Origin: Phycisphaerales bacterium
GTDB taxonomy: Bacteria; Planctomycetota; Phycisphaerae; UBA1845; UTPLA1
Length of the DNA stretch: 64,000 nt
NCBI GenBank assembly: GCA_022360095.1
Contig: JAKSDK010000668.1
Span: 182,482 to 246,481, forward strand
Reading direction: 5' to 3'
In this document: piece after piece, positions 8,672 through 17,786 of the stretch
Layout of the letters: each line of letters starts with the position of its first letter
Numbering within the stretch: the stretch's first letter is position 1
Notes under the pieces: generated by a model
Told to the model about the DNA's origin: nothing
Database searches by the model: none
The model's input: the letters and a program-made list of their open reading frames with translations, nothing else
Position numbers and translations under genes: made by a program

Positions 8672-10138
8672 ATGACGAATAGTGATGCTGGCGCGGCCGC
8701 ACTTCCAAAAAACCCGGCTCTGAGCGACACTGGCCCTCTTGTCGACGAGAAGCTCGTGTTGTGGTATTTCCTCGCAAGCCTGGCCTATGTCTTCATTGCG
8801 ATGATGGCCGGATTTCTGTTCTCGTTACAGTTTCTGCAAACATACCCGTTTGAAGGCAGCGAATTTTGGTCACCGGGCCGGTGGCGCTTCGTCCATACAC
8901 AGGGTGTCGCTTATGGCTTTATCGCCAACGCGTTTTTGGGCGCGCTGCACTGGGCCGTGCCGCGACTGACAATGCACCGTGTGCTGAGTACCAAACTCTC
9001 CTGGTTCATCTTTTTCGCATGGCAGGCGATTCTCCTCGCTACCGTGGCCGGCGTGTTGTCGGGACAGGCTCAAGCCCTGGAATGGGGTGAGACGCCGGTC
9101 TGGATCGATCCGGTGGCCCAGCTCGGACTGATCCTGGTGGCGTTCAATTTCCTGACGCCAATCTTCAAAACAAAAGGGCCGATGTACGTGACGCTGTGGT
9201 ACTTCATCGCCGCCTTCATCTGGACGCCGTTGGTTTACGCGATGGGCAACTTCCTGCCCGAATACGTCATCGGCGGTTCGGCGGCCGGCGCAATCGGCGG
9301 CCTGTTCATTCATGATCTGGTCGGTCTGTTCGTCACGCCGCTGGGTTGGGGACTGATGTACTACTTCGTTCCCATCATTTTGAAGAAGCCGATCTGGAGT
9401 CACGGCCTGTCGCTCGTGGGGTTTTGGGGGTTGGCCTTTTTCTATCCGCTCAACGGGATTCACCACTTTCTCTACAGCCCCATCCCGATGTTCCTGCAAT
9501 ACGGGGCAGTCATTGCCACGATCGCCGTCGAACTGGTTGTCACGACGGTCATCATCAACTTTTTCGGCACGATCATCGGGCGAGGGGACACGTTGCGAAC
9601 CGTCCTGCCCATCCGGTGGTTTTATGTCGGCATGATCTTCTATTTTACAACCTGTCTCCAATGCGCCTTTCAGGTCACGTTGACCTTCCAAAAGATTATT
9701 CACTTTACAGACTGGGTCGTCGGCCATGCCCACTTGGTCATGTTCGGTGTCTTCGGTTTCTGGATCCTGGGCATCCTGACTCATCTGCTGCCGAGAGTGA
9801 TGAAGGCCAGCGGTTGGTATCGTCCCCGATGGAACGAATGGCACTTCTGGCTGACGGGGATCGGCATGTTGGTCATGTTTTTCGACTTGATGATCGCCGG
9901 GCTCATTCAGGGCTTTGCCTGGCGCGACCTGGCCCCTTGGGAAGATACGATCACGTCCTCCGTTCCGTTCTGGCAACTACGCACGATTACCGGGACGATG
10001 ATCATCATCGGGCAAATGCTCTTTATGGCGAATGTGGTCCTGACCTGGAAGTACATGCGGGTCCCGTACGAGCATCCGGCCCCCACGCCGACGCCCACAC
10101 CTCAGGATGAAGGCGGTGCGGCCCCGGCGGTCGCATAG
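8672..10138 (+). CDS. ccoN: cbb3-type cytochrome c oxidase subunit I
   Basis: Catalytic subunit of the high-affinity cbb3 terminal oxidase in the cytoplasmic membrane: reduces O2 to water with electrons from c-type haems and pumps protons. In the 488-aa protein the ligands are all visible: His75 (low-spin haem b, RFVHTQG), His214 (CuB, FIHDLVG), Tyr258 (the residue cross-linked to the CuB histidine), His264-His265 (CuB, GIHHF), and His352 and His354 (haems b3 and b, VGHAHLV). Spacings of 44, 6 and 87 residues match those I recall for Pseudomonas CcoN. About twelve membrane helices are evident. AGGA lies 7 bases before the ATG at 8672; ATG 8651 or TTG 8645 would add 7-9 residues but lack a site. 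A Pro/Thr-rich tail ends the protein. Confidence 0.96.
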   Translation: MTNSDAGAAALPKNPALSDTGPLVDEKLVLWYFLASLAYVFIAMMAGFLFSLQFLQTYPFEGSEFWSPGRWRFVHTQGVAYGFIANAFLGALHWAVPRLTMHRVLSTKLSWFIFFAWQAILLATVAGVLSGQAQALEWGETPVWIDPVAQLGLILVAFNFLTPIFKTKGPMYVTLWYFIAAFIWTPLVYAMGNFLPEYVIGGSAAGAIGGLFIHDLVGLFVTPLGWGLMYYFVPIILKKPIWSHGLSLVGFWGLAFFYPLNGIHHFLYSPIPMFLQYGAVIATIAVELVVTTVIINFFGTIIGRGDTLRTVLPIRWFYVGMIFYFTTCLQCAFQVTLTFQKIIHFTDWVVGHAHLVMFGVFGFWILGILTHLLPRVMKASGWYRPRWNEWHFWLTGIGMLVMFFDLMIAGLIQGFAWRDLAPWEDTITSSVPFWQLRTITGTMIIIGQMLFMANVVLTWKYMRVPYEHPAPTPTPTPQDEGGAAPAVA

Positions 10139-10153
10139 AAAAGGAATACAGAG

Positions 10154-10879
10154 ATGTTTGAATCAAAAGCAGGTGTCCTGCTCGTCGGCGGCCTCGGCTT
10201 CTTCGTGCTCGCCTTCGTCGTCATGGCCTTGATTCCGATGACGATTTACTACGGCGAGCCGGAAAAAACCATTGACGACCTTGCGCAGGATGGAATTCTG
10301 CATGAATTTACGCAACTTGCCGAGAGATTCCCCGAGCAATTCGGGAAACACTACGGAGAAGTGAACTACAAGAGTTACGGCGAGGCGCTCGAATTGGGAC
10401 ACAAGCTGTATGTCGGCGAAGGGTGCTGGCATTGTCATAGCCAATATATTCGGCCCGTTTCGAATGAAGACCGGCGCTGGGGTCCAAGATCCTATGCATG
10501 GGAGTATCAGAACGTCTTGCAACGACCCGTGCTTTTTGGAACGCGACGCGTGGGCCCGGACCTGATTCGCGAGGGGGCGCGCAAGAGCAACGACTGGCAC
10601 ATCGCGCACTTCTACAAACCCACGAGCGTTGTGCCGGTCTCCGTTATGCCTGAGTACAAATGGTTCTTCGACGAAGAAGGCTATCCGAACAAAAAAGGGA
10701 TGGCCATGATCACCTACATTCAATGGCTCGGTAGTTGGCGGCAGGAATATCCGTATTGGAACGGCGAGGGACCGACAACTCAGGAACCAACACCGACGCC
10801 GGACGAAACGACGGTTGCGCGAACGAACGACTCGGTCGACCATGAATCGACCATTGACGGTCACGGGGGTGCAGGATGA
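10154..10879 (+). CDS. ccoO: cbb3-type cytochrome c oxidase subunit II (monohaem)
   Basis: The 241-aa protein has one N-terminal membrane helix (residues 7-30) and a periplasmic monohaem cytochrome c domain with CWHCH at 91-95 and the distal Met165 in VPVSVMPEY, the expected CcoO layout. It relays electrons from c-type cytochromes to CcoN. AAGGAA precedes the ATG by 7 bases, and the gap to ccoN is 15 bp. Its 3' end overlaps the next gene by 4 bp (ATGA). The last 35 residues are a low-complexity, acidic Thr/Pro/Asp-rich extension. Confidence 0.95.
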   Translation: MFESKAGVLLVGGLGFFVLAFVVMALIPMTIYYGEPEKTIDDLAQDGILHEFTQLAERFPEQFGKHYGEVNYKSYGEALELGHKLYVGEGCWHCHSQYIRPVSNEDRRWGPRSYAWEYQNVLQRPVLFGTRRVGPDLIREGARKSNDWHIAHFYKPTSVVPVSVMPEYKWFFDEEGYPNKKGMAMITYIQWLGSWRQEYPYWNGEGPTTQEPTPTPDETTVARTNDSVDHESTIDGHGGAG

Positions 10880-11181
10880 TTCAACATCGCGAGACTCGCG
10901 CCAAACGGATTGCACTATGGTGCATGGCCCTGGGCATTCTAATTCCCGGGGGCTACGGGTTTACCGAAAAGCTGATCCAATTCATCCGTACGCTAAACAC
11001 GGAAGAGGGAGCCGGGTTTACCATCATCCCGATTTCCAACTACTTCCTGATCGCCGCGGGAATGGCCTGTCTGCTGGGTTGGGCCATCATCCACGGGATG
11101 TTTCGGGACGTGGAAAGTCCCAAGTACAAGATGCTGGAGCGAGAAGCCGAATTAGACCGTATCGAAGGGCTTGGAGAGTGA
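10876..11181 (+). CDS. small two-helix membrane protein of the cbb3 locus
   Basis: A 101-aa protein with a basic N-terminus, a first hydrophobic segment (residues 11-32), a second (about 48-75), and a charged C-terminal helix. It starts in a 4-bp ATGA overlap with ccoO, implying coupled translation. Size and place fit an accessory or assembly subunit of the cbb3 oxidase, but I cannot match it to CcoQ or CcoS by sequence. Confidence 0.7.
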   Translation: MIQHRETRAKRIALWCMALGILIPGGYGFTEKLIQFIRTLNTEEGAGFTIIPISNYFLIAAGMACLLGWAIIHGMFRDVESPKYKMLEREAELDRIEGLGE

Positions 11182-11186
11182 TTGTA

Positions 11187-11357
11187 ATGTCCGAATTACC
11201 TGATATTTCGACGCCTCGGGACGAAGACAAGTTCCATACCTATACGACGCATCGCATCCCATGGTACGTACGTTTGATTTGGGTCGGCTTTTGGGTCGGG
11301 GCGGTATGGTACCTCATCAAGTTTGCGATCCCGATGGCAAAGAACTTTTATCGATAA
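11187..11357 (+). CDS. single-helix small protein of the cbb3 locus (CcoQ-like size)
   Basis: A 56-aa protein beginning MSELPDISTP, with one membrane helix (WYVRLIWVGFWVGAVWYLI, residues 26-44) and a short basic tail. GGAG lies 10 bases before the ATG, and the gene starts 5 bases after the preceding stop. It is short enough to be missed by length-filtered gene finding. Its size, single helix and place after ccoO resemble CcoQ-type stabilising subunits, but there is no diagnostic motif, so the identity is inferred. Confidence 0.7.
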   Translation: MSELPDISTPRDEDKFHTYTTHRIPWYVRLIWVGFWVGAVWYLIKFAIPMAKNFYR

Positions 11358-11398
11358 ACAAAAATCTCCGCATCAACCTCCAGGGCTTTATCGCCCTG

Positions 11399-13582
11399 AT
11401 GCTCAACGTGACGGCGCTTCCAGTGACTGAATTCCTCTGCGACTATTGCCGCCTGCCGATTCCTTCCCGCCATCACCCGTCGCAAACCGACGGACCGAAC
11501 GAGCCCATCTATTGCTGCTACGGGTGCCGTTTTGCGGCACAAATCACGCACGCACGTGGAGAGAAGGGGCAGGCCACGTGGATGCTGACCCGCCTGGGCG
11601 TCGCGATTTTTCTTTCCATGAGCGTCATGGTCTTCAGTCTCTATCTGTATGGGCAGGACGTCTACCAGGGCGGCGTCGTATCCGGTTCGAACTTATCAAA
11701 ACACCTGGCGAGCTTCATGCAATACGCCTCGCTCGTTTTCGCGACACCGGTCTTGTTTCTACTCGGTCTACCGATCTTTCTGAACGCCCTGACCCAGTGG
11801 CGAAACGGCATCGCATCCACCGACGCCCTGGTGTTCTTAGGTGTTGCAGCCGCATTCTCCTATTCTTTCGTCTCGACACTCCGCGAAAGCGGTTCGACCT
11901 ATTATGAGACTGCGTGCATGATTCTCGTCCTGGTCACGCTGGGCCGCTGGCTGGAGGCGTCGGGGAAACTGAAGGCGTCGGAAGCCGTCGAAGCACTGGA
12001 AGCATGGCTGCCGCAGGAAGTCTCGATTCGCCGCGATAATGAAACGATGACGGTCCGTACCGAGACGTTACGTCAGGGAGACTTGGTCACCGTGCCCGCG
12101 GGAGAACGCATTGTGGTGGACGGGGTGATCGAATCGGGCCGCGCCAACATCGACGAGCAGATCGTCACCGGCGAAAGCAGGCCGCTGGTGAAACAGACGG
12201 GCGACACGGTCCGCGCGGGCACCGTCAATCTCGACGGTGCGTTGACGATTCGAGCGACAGCCGTGGGAACGACAACAACCGTCGGCCGCCTGATGGCGCT
12301 GCTGGAATCCGCAAAGAGCGCCAAAGGCCGATACGAGAGACTGACGGATCGAGTCGTGGTCGTCTTCCTGCCGTTGACCATTTGCCTGGCGCTGGTGGGC
12401 GGTGCCTGGGGCTATTGGCGCGGTGGCGCGGACGAAGCCATCATGTCCGCCTTGGCCGTCATGCTCATCGCCTGTCCTTGCGCGCTGGGAATCGCAACGC
12501 CCATGGCCATCTGGATGGCCCTGGGACATGCCGCGGCAAACGGTGTCTTATTCAAGACGGGTGAGGCGATCGAGAAACTCGCCCACGTGCGAGCATTCTG
12601 CTTCGACAAAACGGGCACGCTGACGACCGGTCTGCCCGACGTCGTTTCGTTCGCATCATCGAACGACTGCGCCGACCGTCTAGCGATCGCATCGGCGGCA
12701 GGCCTGGCAAACGTATCCACACACGTCGCGGCTAAAGGTGTGGCCGCGTTCGCGGAGAGGAAGAACGTCAAACCAAACGCCATCTCCGATCCGAGAACGG
12801 TTGCCGGAAGAGGCCTGGTTGGACACAACCAGACGGGTAAGGTTTTTCTCGGCAACGTCGCGATGATGCGTGAAAACGGTTTGGCATTTGACGAAACGAC
12901 ACAACGCGCAATCCAAGAGGCCCTCGACCACGGCCGCAGCATTGCATGCATCGGCTGGCACGGCAGAGTGCGAGGCGTATTCACGTTGACCGAGACTCTC
13001 CGCACGGAAGCCAGGCAGACACTCCACACGCTCAAGGCCGCGGGCTGTCAGGTTTTCGTCCTGACCGGCGACCACGCACAACGGGGCCGCTCCATTGCGA
13101 AGGCCTTGGAAATTGAGACGTTTGCCGAACTCCTGCCGGAAGACAAAGTGCAATTTGTCAAACAAGTCCGCCGTACAGCGGGGCCTACCGTGATGGTGGG
13201 TGACGGACTCAGTGATGCCCCGGCGCTGGCGGCAGCGGACGTTGGCGTGGCAATGGGTTGCGGTGCGGACGTCTCACGTGAATCGGCCGGTGTTTGCCTG
13301 CTGGGTGATGGTCTCGAAATGCTGCCTTGGCTCCAAAACTTGGCAAAGCGAACCGTCGGCACCATCAAGCTAAACCTGTTCTGGGCCTTTTTCTATAATA
13401 CGATCGGCATGTCCCTGGCGGTCGCGGGTTTGCTGAGCCCCATCCTGGCTGCAGCGCTGATGGTCGTCAGCAGCTTGTTCGTGGTGACCAATTCATTGCG
13501 ATTAGGCTCAAGGGAGTCTTCGTCTTCGCTTGAACGGTCCACACCGGCGCTGGAACGGTTGTCTCTGGAGGCGACGACATGA
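11399..13582 (+). CDS. ccoI: copper-transporting P1B-type ATPase for cbb3 assembly
   Basis: ATP-driven copper transporter of the CcoI/FixI type, which supplies copper for cbb3 oxidase maturation. In the 727-aa form the N-terminus carries a cysteine cluster (Cys14/Cys17 and CCYGC at 39-43) typical of this subgroup rather than a classical CxxC ferredoxin-like HMA domain. Then come the actuator TGES motif (about 257-260), the transmembrane CPC (359-361), the phosphorylation motif DKTGT (Asp403) and the hinge VGDGLSDAPAL. The nucleotide-binding SEHPLA-type motif reads STHVAAKG (440-447): the His is kept but the Pro is lost. The start is uncertain: ATG 11399 lacks a clear site; an earlier ATG at 11261 would overlap the 56-aa gene. 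The end overlaps the next gene by 4 bp. Confidence 0.92.
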   Translation: MLNVTALPVTEFLCDYCRLPIPSRHHPSQTDGPNEPIYCCYGCRFAAQITHARGEKGQATWMLTRLGVAIFLSMSVMVFSLYLYGQDVYQGGVVSGSNLSKHLASFMQYASLVFATPVLFLLGLPIFLNALTQWRNGIASTDALVFLGVAAAFSYSFVSTLRESGSTYYETACMILVLVTLGRWLEASGKLKASEAVEALEAWLPQEVSIRRDNETMTVRTETLRQGDLVTVPAGERIVVDGVIESGRANIDEQIVTGESRPLVKQTGDTVRAGTVNLDGALTIRATAVGTTTTVGRLMALLESAKSAKGRYERLTDRVVVVFLPLTICLALVGGAWGYWRGGADEAIMSALAVMLIACPCALGIATPMAIWMALGHAAANGVLFKTGEAIEKLAHVRAFCFDKTGTLTTGLPDVVSFASSNDCADRLAIASAAGLANVSTHVAAKGVAAFAERKNVKPNAISDPRTVAGRGLVGHNQTGKVFLGNVAMMRENGLAFDETTQRAIQEALDHGRSIACIGWHGRVRGVFTLTETLRTEARQTLHTLKAAGCQVFVLTGDHAQRGRSIAKALEIETFAELLPEDKVQFVKQVRRTAGPTVMVGDGLSDAPALAAADVGVAMGCGADVSRESAGVCLLGDGLEMLPWLQNLAKRTVGTIKLNLFWAFFYNTIGMSLAVAGLLSPILAAALMVVSSLFVVTNSLRLGSRESSSSLERSTPALERLSLEATT

Positions 13583-14301
13583 TCGAATATGGCGCCGTCT
13601 TCGCAGGTTCGTTGCTCGGCTCGGCTCATTGCGTCGGCATGTGCGGCGGACTCGCAGTGACCATCGGTGCAACGCATCGCTCGTTCTGGCCCACGTTTGC
13701 CCGGCAGCTTGTCTATACGGCAGGGCGTGTCTTCACGTATTCCTTTCTCGGCGCCGTCGGCGGATTCGCAGGCCTGTCATTGTCACAATATCAAATGCCG
13801 CTGATCGGCGCCCAACAGGTCTTTTCATTCGCGGCCGGGCTCATCATGCTGCTTGTCGGGTTGTCGACCTTGGGATGGTTGCCCTTTAAAAGCAAAAGAC
13901 CCGTCGGCACTGCCGGTAGATTGTGCGCAACGATCTTCAATCATTTCCTCAACGGCCGAGGTTGGTTCGGCTATTTCGCCGCGGGACTGGCCACCGGCTT
14001 TCTTCCGTGCGGGCTTGTTTATGCGTTTCTGGCCATGGCCGTCGCCGGAAGCAACGTCGGACAAGGGATGCTGCTCATGGCGTGTTTCGGACTCGGCACC
14101 GCTCCCGCCATGTTGCTCGTCGGATGCGGCAGCTCACTTCTGAGCCATCAGAAGAGAGCGCAGGTCTTTCGGGTTGCCGCGGTGTTCCTGATCATCATGG
14201 GCGGCGTCATGATCTATCGGGCAATCCCCAAGAAGAACGGCACGTGTTGCGCGGGAGCGTTCCAGAATTCCCCAAAAACAATGCTCGGCCAGCACGGCTA
14301 A
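13579..14301 (+). CDS. TauE/SafE or UreH-like membrane protein of cbb3 locus
   Basis: A 240-aa protein with about six membrane helices. The first contains HCVGMCGG (His17, Cys18, Met21, Cys22) and the fourth carries LPCG, features of the UreH/DsbD-like transmembrane family often found beside CcoI and thought to move or hand over metal or reducing equivalents during oxidase maturation. The ATGA overlap with the ATPase gene indicates coupled expression. A short Cys-containing tail (GTCCAG) follows the last helix. The role in copper handling is inferred from context. It is the last gene of the cbb3 cluster; no convincing terminator is visible after it. Confidence 0.8.
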   Translation: MIEYGAVFAGSLLGSAHCVGMCGGLAVTIGATHRSFWPTFARQLVYTAGRVFTYSFLGAVGGFAGLSLSQYQMPLIGAQQVFSFAAGLIMLLVGLSTLGWLPFKSKRPVGTAGRLCATIFNHFLNGRGWFGYFAAGLATGFLPCGLVYAFLAMAVAGSNVGQGMLLMACFGLGTAPAMLLVGCGSSLLSHQKRAQVFRVAAVFLIIMGGVMIYRAIPKKNGTCCAGAFQNSPKTMLGQHG

Positions 14302-14444
14302 GCCGGTAACACATTTTTGCGATACCTCCAGCTTATGCCCGTTGGCACGAATAGGGGAAAATCTAAGACGGCCCACCTGTCCAATTTCTCCATTTCGCGA
14401 CGGAGTAAATAGTGGGGCAAAACCCCTGATTTGCAGACGGCTCC

Positions 14445-15008
14445 GTGGACAGGAAGGAAGATCCCCCTACCGCCGACGTGCGGCCAGATAATATTCGCTC
14501 TTTTATCATGAAACTCCGCGAGATCACACCCGTCATCTATGACCACTTGCGAACCATTGCGCGCGGGCGAATGAACACCGGTCCATCGTCGCCTTCGCTG
14601 CAACCGACGGCTCTGGTCAACGAGGCCCTCACAAAGTTGCTCAAGACCGATCCGCTCGTCCATGATGAAGACCATTTGGTGTCTCTCGTCGTTCAGGCGA
14701 TGCAGCAGGTCTGGATCGACCATGCCAGGGCCAAAACGGCGACCAAGCGCGGCGGCGGATCGACGCCGGTCGATATCCTGATGACCGACGTGGCGGCCCC
14801 GCATTGGACGTCCGATCGCCTTCTTGATTTAAATTGGGCGCTGGAGGGAATCGAGGAATCAGATCCCCAACTGGGGCTGTTGCTGAAGCTGCGGTTGTTT
14901 ACAGACTTGAGCATGAAGGAGATAAGCGTCCTGGTCGACCTTCCACTTCGGACGACTGAGCGGCGCTGGCGTTACGGCGCCGCCCTCCTGCGACACCTCA
15001 TAGGATGA
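14445..15008 (+). CDS. ECF RNA polymerase sigma factor (planctomycete TIGR02999-like)
   Basis: A 187-aa ECF sigma factor of the group abundant in planctomycetes. Region 2 includes SLQPTALVNEALTKLL and QQVWIDHARAKTATKRGGG; region 4 is a helix-turn-helix around LSMKEISVLVDLPLRTTERRW. It should direct RNA polymerase to a small regulon. No anti-sigma factor is adjacent; instead a Ser/Thr kinase gene begins 6 bp downstream, an arrangement seen twice more in this window, so phosphorylation-based control is likely (inference). The start is either GTG 14445, used here to include all of region 2, or ATG 14508; neither has a strong ribosome binding site. Confidence 0.85.
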   Translation: MDRKEDPPTADVRPDNIRSFIMKLREITPVIYDHLRTIARGRMNTGPSSPSLQPTALVNEALTKLLKTDPLVHDEDHLVSLVVQAMQQVWIDHARAKTATKRGGGSTPVDILMTDVAAPHWTSDRLLDLNWALEGIEESDPQLGLLLKLRLFTDLSMKEISVLVDLPLRTTERRWRYGAALLRHLIG

Positions 15009-15014
15009 GTCCGC

Positions 15015-17600
15015 ATGAACGCCGATCGCTCGACGCCGAAACCCGATCACGAAGTCGAGCGCATTTTTCTAATGGCGCTCGAACTTCCCGAGTCGGAACG
15101 AGATGCATGGATCATCCAGGCTTGTGCCGGAGATGAGGCAATGCAAGCAGAGGTTGCCGCGCTCCTCGATGCGGACGCGGACAACGCCGACGGCGCGTTA
15201 AGCGCATTCATCGACCGCCCTGTCGCAGAGGCACCCATTTCGTTCGGCGACTACGAATTTCAAGCCGAGATTGCTCATGGCAGCATGGGCGCCGTGTACC
15301 GCGCGGTTCATGAACCCACGGGACGACTTGCCGCCGTCAAGCTGTTGCGCAACGGGTTTGAGTCCGAGACGGCCGAACTTCGGTTCCAGGTGGAAGCCGA
15401 AACGCTCGCGCGATTGAACCACGACGGCATCGCCCGAATCTACGATGCCGGTTTCGCATGTGTACGCTGGCCCGGCCGCGAACAGCGTCGTGCGTTTATT
15501 GCCATGGAACTCGTAGAGGGCGTGGATCTTCGCTCATTTGCCTCGTCCCGGAACGATCGTCAAAAACTGTCGCTCGTTGCTCAGGTCGCTCGCGCGCTCG
15601 CGCATGCGCATCAGCGCGGCGTGATTCACCGCGACCTCAAACCTGCGAACATCCTTGTGACAGCCGATGGGGTCCCCAAGATCATCGACTTCGGCGTCTC
15701 GCGCCGCAGTGATCGTCCTGCCGGCGCACGCGATCTGACGTACGAAGGACAGCTCATCGGGTCGTTGCGCTACATGAGTCCGGAACAAGCGCGCGGACAC
15801 AATTCCGCGGTCGACACGCGCAGCGACGTTTATGCGCTGGGCGTTATCCTATTTGAACTGCTCTCCGGCGAAACGCCGCACGACCTGCCGGCGCTTCCTA
15901 CGCCCGACGCCGTCGCAAAGCTCCAGACGGAGCCGGCCCAGCTTCGTTCCCGAGCCGCACAGGTCTCCCGCGACGTCGAGGCCATTGTTCAGACCGCACT
16001 CGCACTCAACCCAGCCGACCGTTACGCCTCGGCCGCAGCGCTGGCCCAGGACATCGAGGACTACTTAAACGATCGGCCGATCGTCGCACGACCACCAACG
16101 CTTCGAAAGCAACTTGGACGCATGGCACGGCAACATCGGGTCGCAGCCGCCGGTGTCGGCTTGATACTGTTCGCCCTGGCGGGAATTGCCCTTTCGGTCA
16201 GCCTGTACGCCTCGCGCCTCGGACAGGAGGTTCAAGCCAAGCAGCGCGCCGTGGAAGACGCGACCGCCACGATCAAATTTCTCGATGAGATGCTACGGTC
16301 AGTTGAACCACGAGCTGTCGGCAGAGACGTTTCCCTCCTCGAGGTCCTCGAGAAAGGCGCGCATCGCCTGCACACACTCGACCGGCATCCAACCATCCAA
16401 AGCGAGATGAGGGCCTTGCTCCTCCATGCCTTTACGCACCAGGGTGTGCCCGCCGACCACGCGCACGTGCCGCCTCAGCTATGGAGCGACGAAGTCACGC
16501 CCGCGGAAGCCGGTTCTAATCCGAGCCGTACCGAGATTGATGCGATGTTTCAGCGGGCGAAGAGCTATAGCAACGCCGCGGAGCACCATCTGGCAGACAC
16601 CGGTCTAAGGGCCGCAGCACGCTGGTATCGAAAGACTCTCGGGCCGACACATCGCCAGACTCTCCGCGCGGAAGCCGTACTGGCGGATCACTTGTCGAAT
16701 CTCGATTTCGAATCGGATGGACTTCAACTGCTCAAAAGCGTCGTAAAGCGCTCCGAATCTGCGCTCGGGAAAAACGACAGGGACACATTGGAGTTTTCGG
16801 TAGAACTCGCGGTCACGATCTACCATCGATTCGGTGACGTGCGCGAGGCACGAGCGTTGTCCGAAAGCCTCGTGCCAAGGCTGGAGGCGCAGTTGGGTCC
16901 GGACCACAGGACCACACTGAGGAACGCAGTACACTTGAGCCGTATGCTCAACTACACAGGACATCGGGAGGACGCTGTCCGACTCCTGGAAAAAACAGTA
17001 CAGCTCGCAAAGATCGCTCTCGGAGCAGAACACGGGGTGACCTTACTCGCCGGACGCCAACTCGCTCTTGCCTATCAAAGCTCGGGACGGCGAGAGAAAG
17101 CCCTTCGCGAGTATGAACGACTGCTTCCCATGGTCGAACGGGCATACGGTGAGCGCGATCGTCGTACCGCCCTGACCAGGGCGCATTGGGCAAGGCTGTT
17201 GATCAAACTAGGCCGAGCCGTCGAGGCGGAACATGTCGCTCGCCAGAATATCGAGCAGCGTCTCTTCGAATGGCAGCTCGAACGCGGGCGCGACATCGCA
17301 CATTCCTGGTCCGCGCTGGGACAGTCGCAGTTCGCGCTCGGACGGCGCGATGAGGGCCTCGTCAACTTACACCGGGCACTTCAATGTGCACGATTGCACA
17401 ACCCATCAGACCATGTCGAGACTGCCGTGCATCTTATTACCCTGGCTGAAGCGCTCATGGCATCCGATCTGGAGGGCGGCCGGCCTGAAACAACCCGGTT
17501 AATCGAGCGCGCTTACAAGATCGTCACAACCAAGTGCGGCCATCACACTCCGGCTGCGCAAGAAGCAAGGCGCCGCCTAACAAGCACCCCAGCGCGATAA
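15015..17600 (+). CDS. membrane Ser/Thr protein kinase with C-terminal helical repeats
   Basis: The 861-aa protein has an N-terminal region of about 75 residues typical of sigma-linked planctomycete kinases, a Hanks-type kinase domain (about 80-360), one membrane helix (about 375-397) and a C-terminal helical repeat domain resembling kinesin-light-chain-type TPRs. Catalytic residues are present: Lys109 (AAVKLL), HRD 205-207, DFG 225-227. The glycine loop reads AHGSMGAVY, so the first Gly is Ala. It is predicted to sit in the cytoplasmic membrane with the kinase inside and the repeats outside as a sensor or scaffold. It follows the ECF sigma gene by 6 bp and is probably co-expressed with it. 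Confidence 0.93.
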   Translation: MNADRSTPKPDHEVERIFLMALELPESERDAWIIQACAGDEAMQAEVAALLDADADNADGALSAFIDRPVAEAPISFGDYEFQAEIAHGSMGAVYRAVHEPTGRLAAVKLLRNGFESETAELRFQVEAETLARLNHDGIARIYDAGFACVRWPGREQRRAFIAMELVEGVDLRSFASSRNDRQKLSLVAQVARALAHAHQRGVIHRDLKPANILVTADGVPKIIDFGVSRRSDRPAGARDLTYEGQLIGSLRYMSPEQARGHNSAVDTRSDVYALGVILFELLSGETPHDLPALPTPDAVAKLQTEPAQLRSRAAQVSRDVEAIVQTALALNPADRYASAAALAQDIEDYLNDRPIVARPPTLRKQLGRMARQHRVAAAGVGLILFALAGIALSVSLYASRLGQEVQAKQRAVEDATATIKFLDEMLRSVEPRAVGRDVSLLEVLEKGAHRLHTLDRHPTIQSEMRALLLHAFTHQGVPADHAHVPPQLWSDEVTPAEAGSNPSRTEIDAMFQRAKSYSNAAEHHLADTGLRAAARWYRKTLGPTHRQTLRAEAVLADHLSNLDFESDGLQLLKSVVKRSESALGKNDRDTLEFSVELAVTIYHRFGDVREARALSESLVPRLEAQLGPDHRTTLRNAVHLSRMLNYTGHREDAVRLLEKTVQLAKIALGAEHGVTLLAGRQLALAYQSSGRREKALREYERLLPMVERAYGERDRRTALTRAHWARLLIKLGRAVEAEHVARQNIEQRLFEWQLERGRDIAHSWSALGQSQFALGRRDEGLVNLHRALQCARLHNPSDHVETAVHLITLAEALMASDLEGGRPETTRLIERAYKIVTTKCGHHTPAAQEARRRLTSTPAR

Positions 17601-17786
17601 TTTCGCCCACGGCCCCTTCATCCAAGACAACGTGTTTTTTTTTGCCCATCGGAAAGATTCTGGCGGGCGACGAGCGTCCTTTTCGTTCTTGTAAGAAAAG
17701 GTCTCGAAGGGCGAATATGGACGTTGTGTCAGTCCACAACATCTTTATTCAAAATGGCAAGTGAACTCATAATGTTGGAGGAGATC

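Noticed and set aside
8870..9976. Minus-strand frame of 368 codons
   Set aside because: Antisense to ccoN, whose metal ligands are all in place; the shadow protein is low-complexity and charged.
14280..14320. Terminator after the cbb3 cluster
   Set aside because: CGGCTAAGCCG followed by ATTTTT is present, but the self-complementary part leaves a one-base loop and cannot form a normal terminator hairpin.
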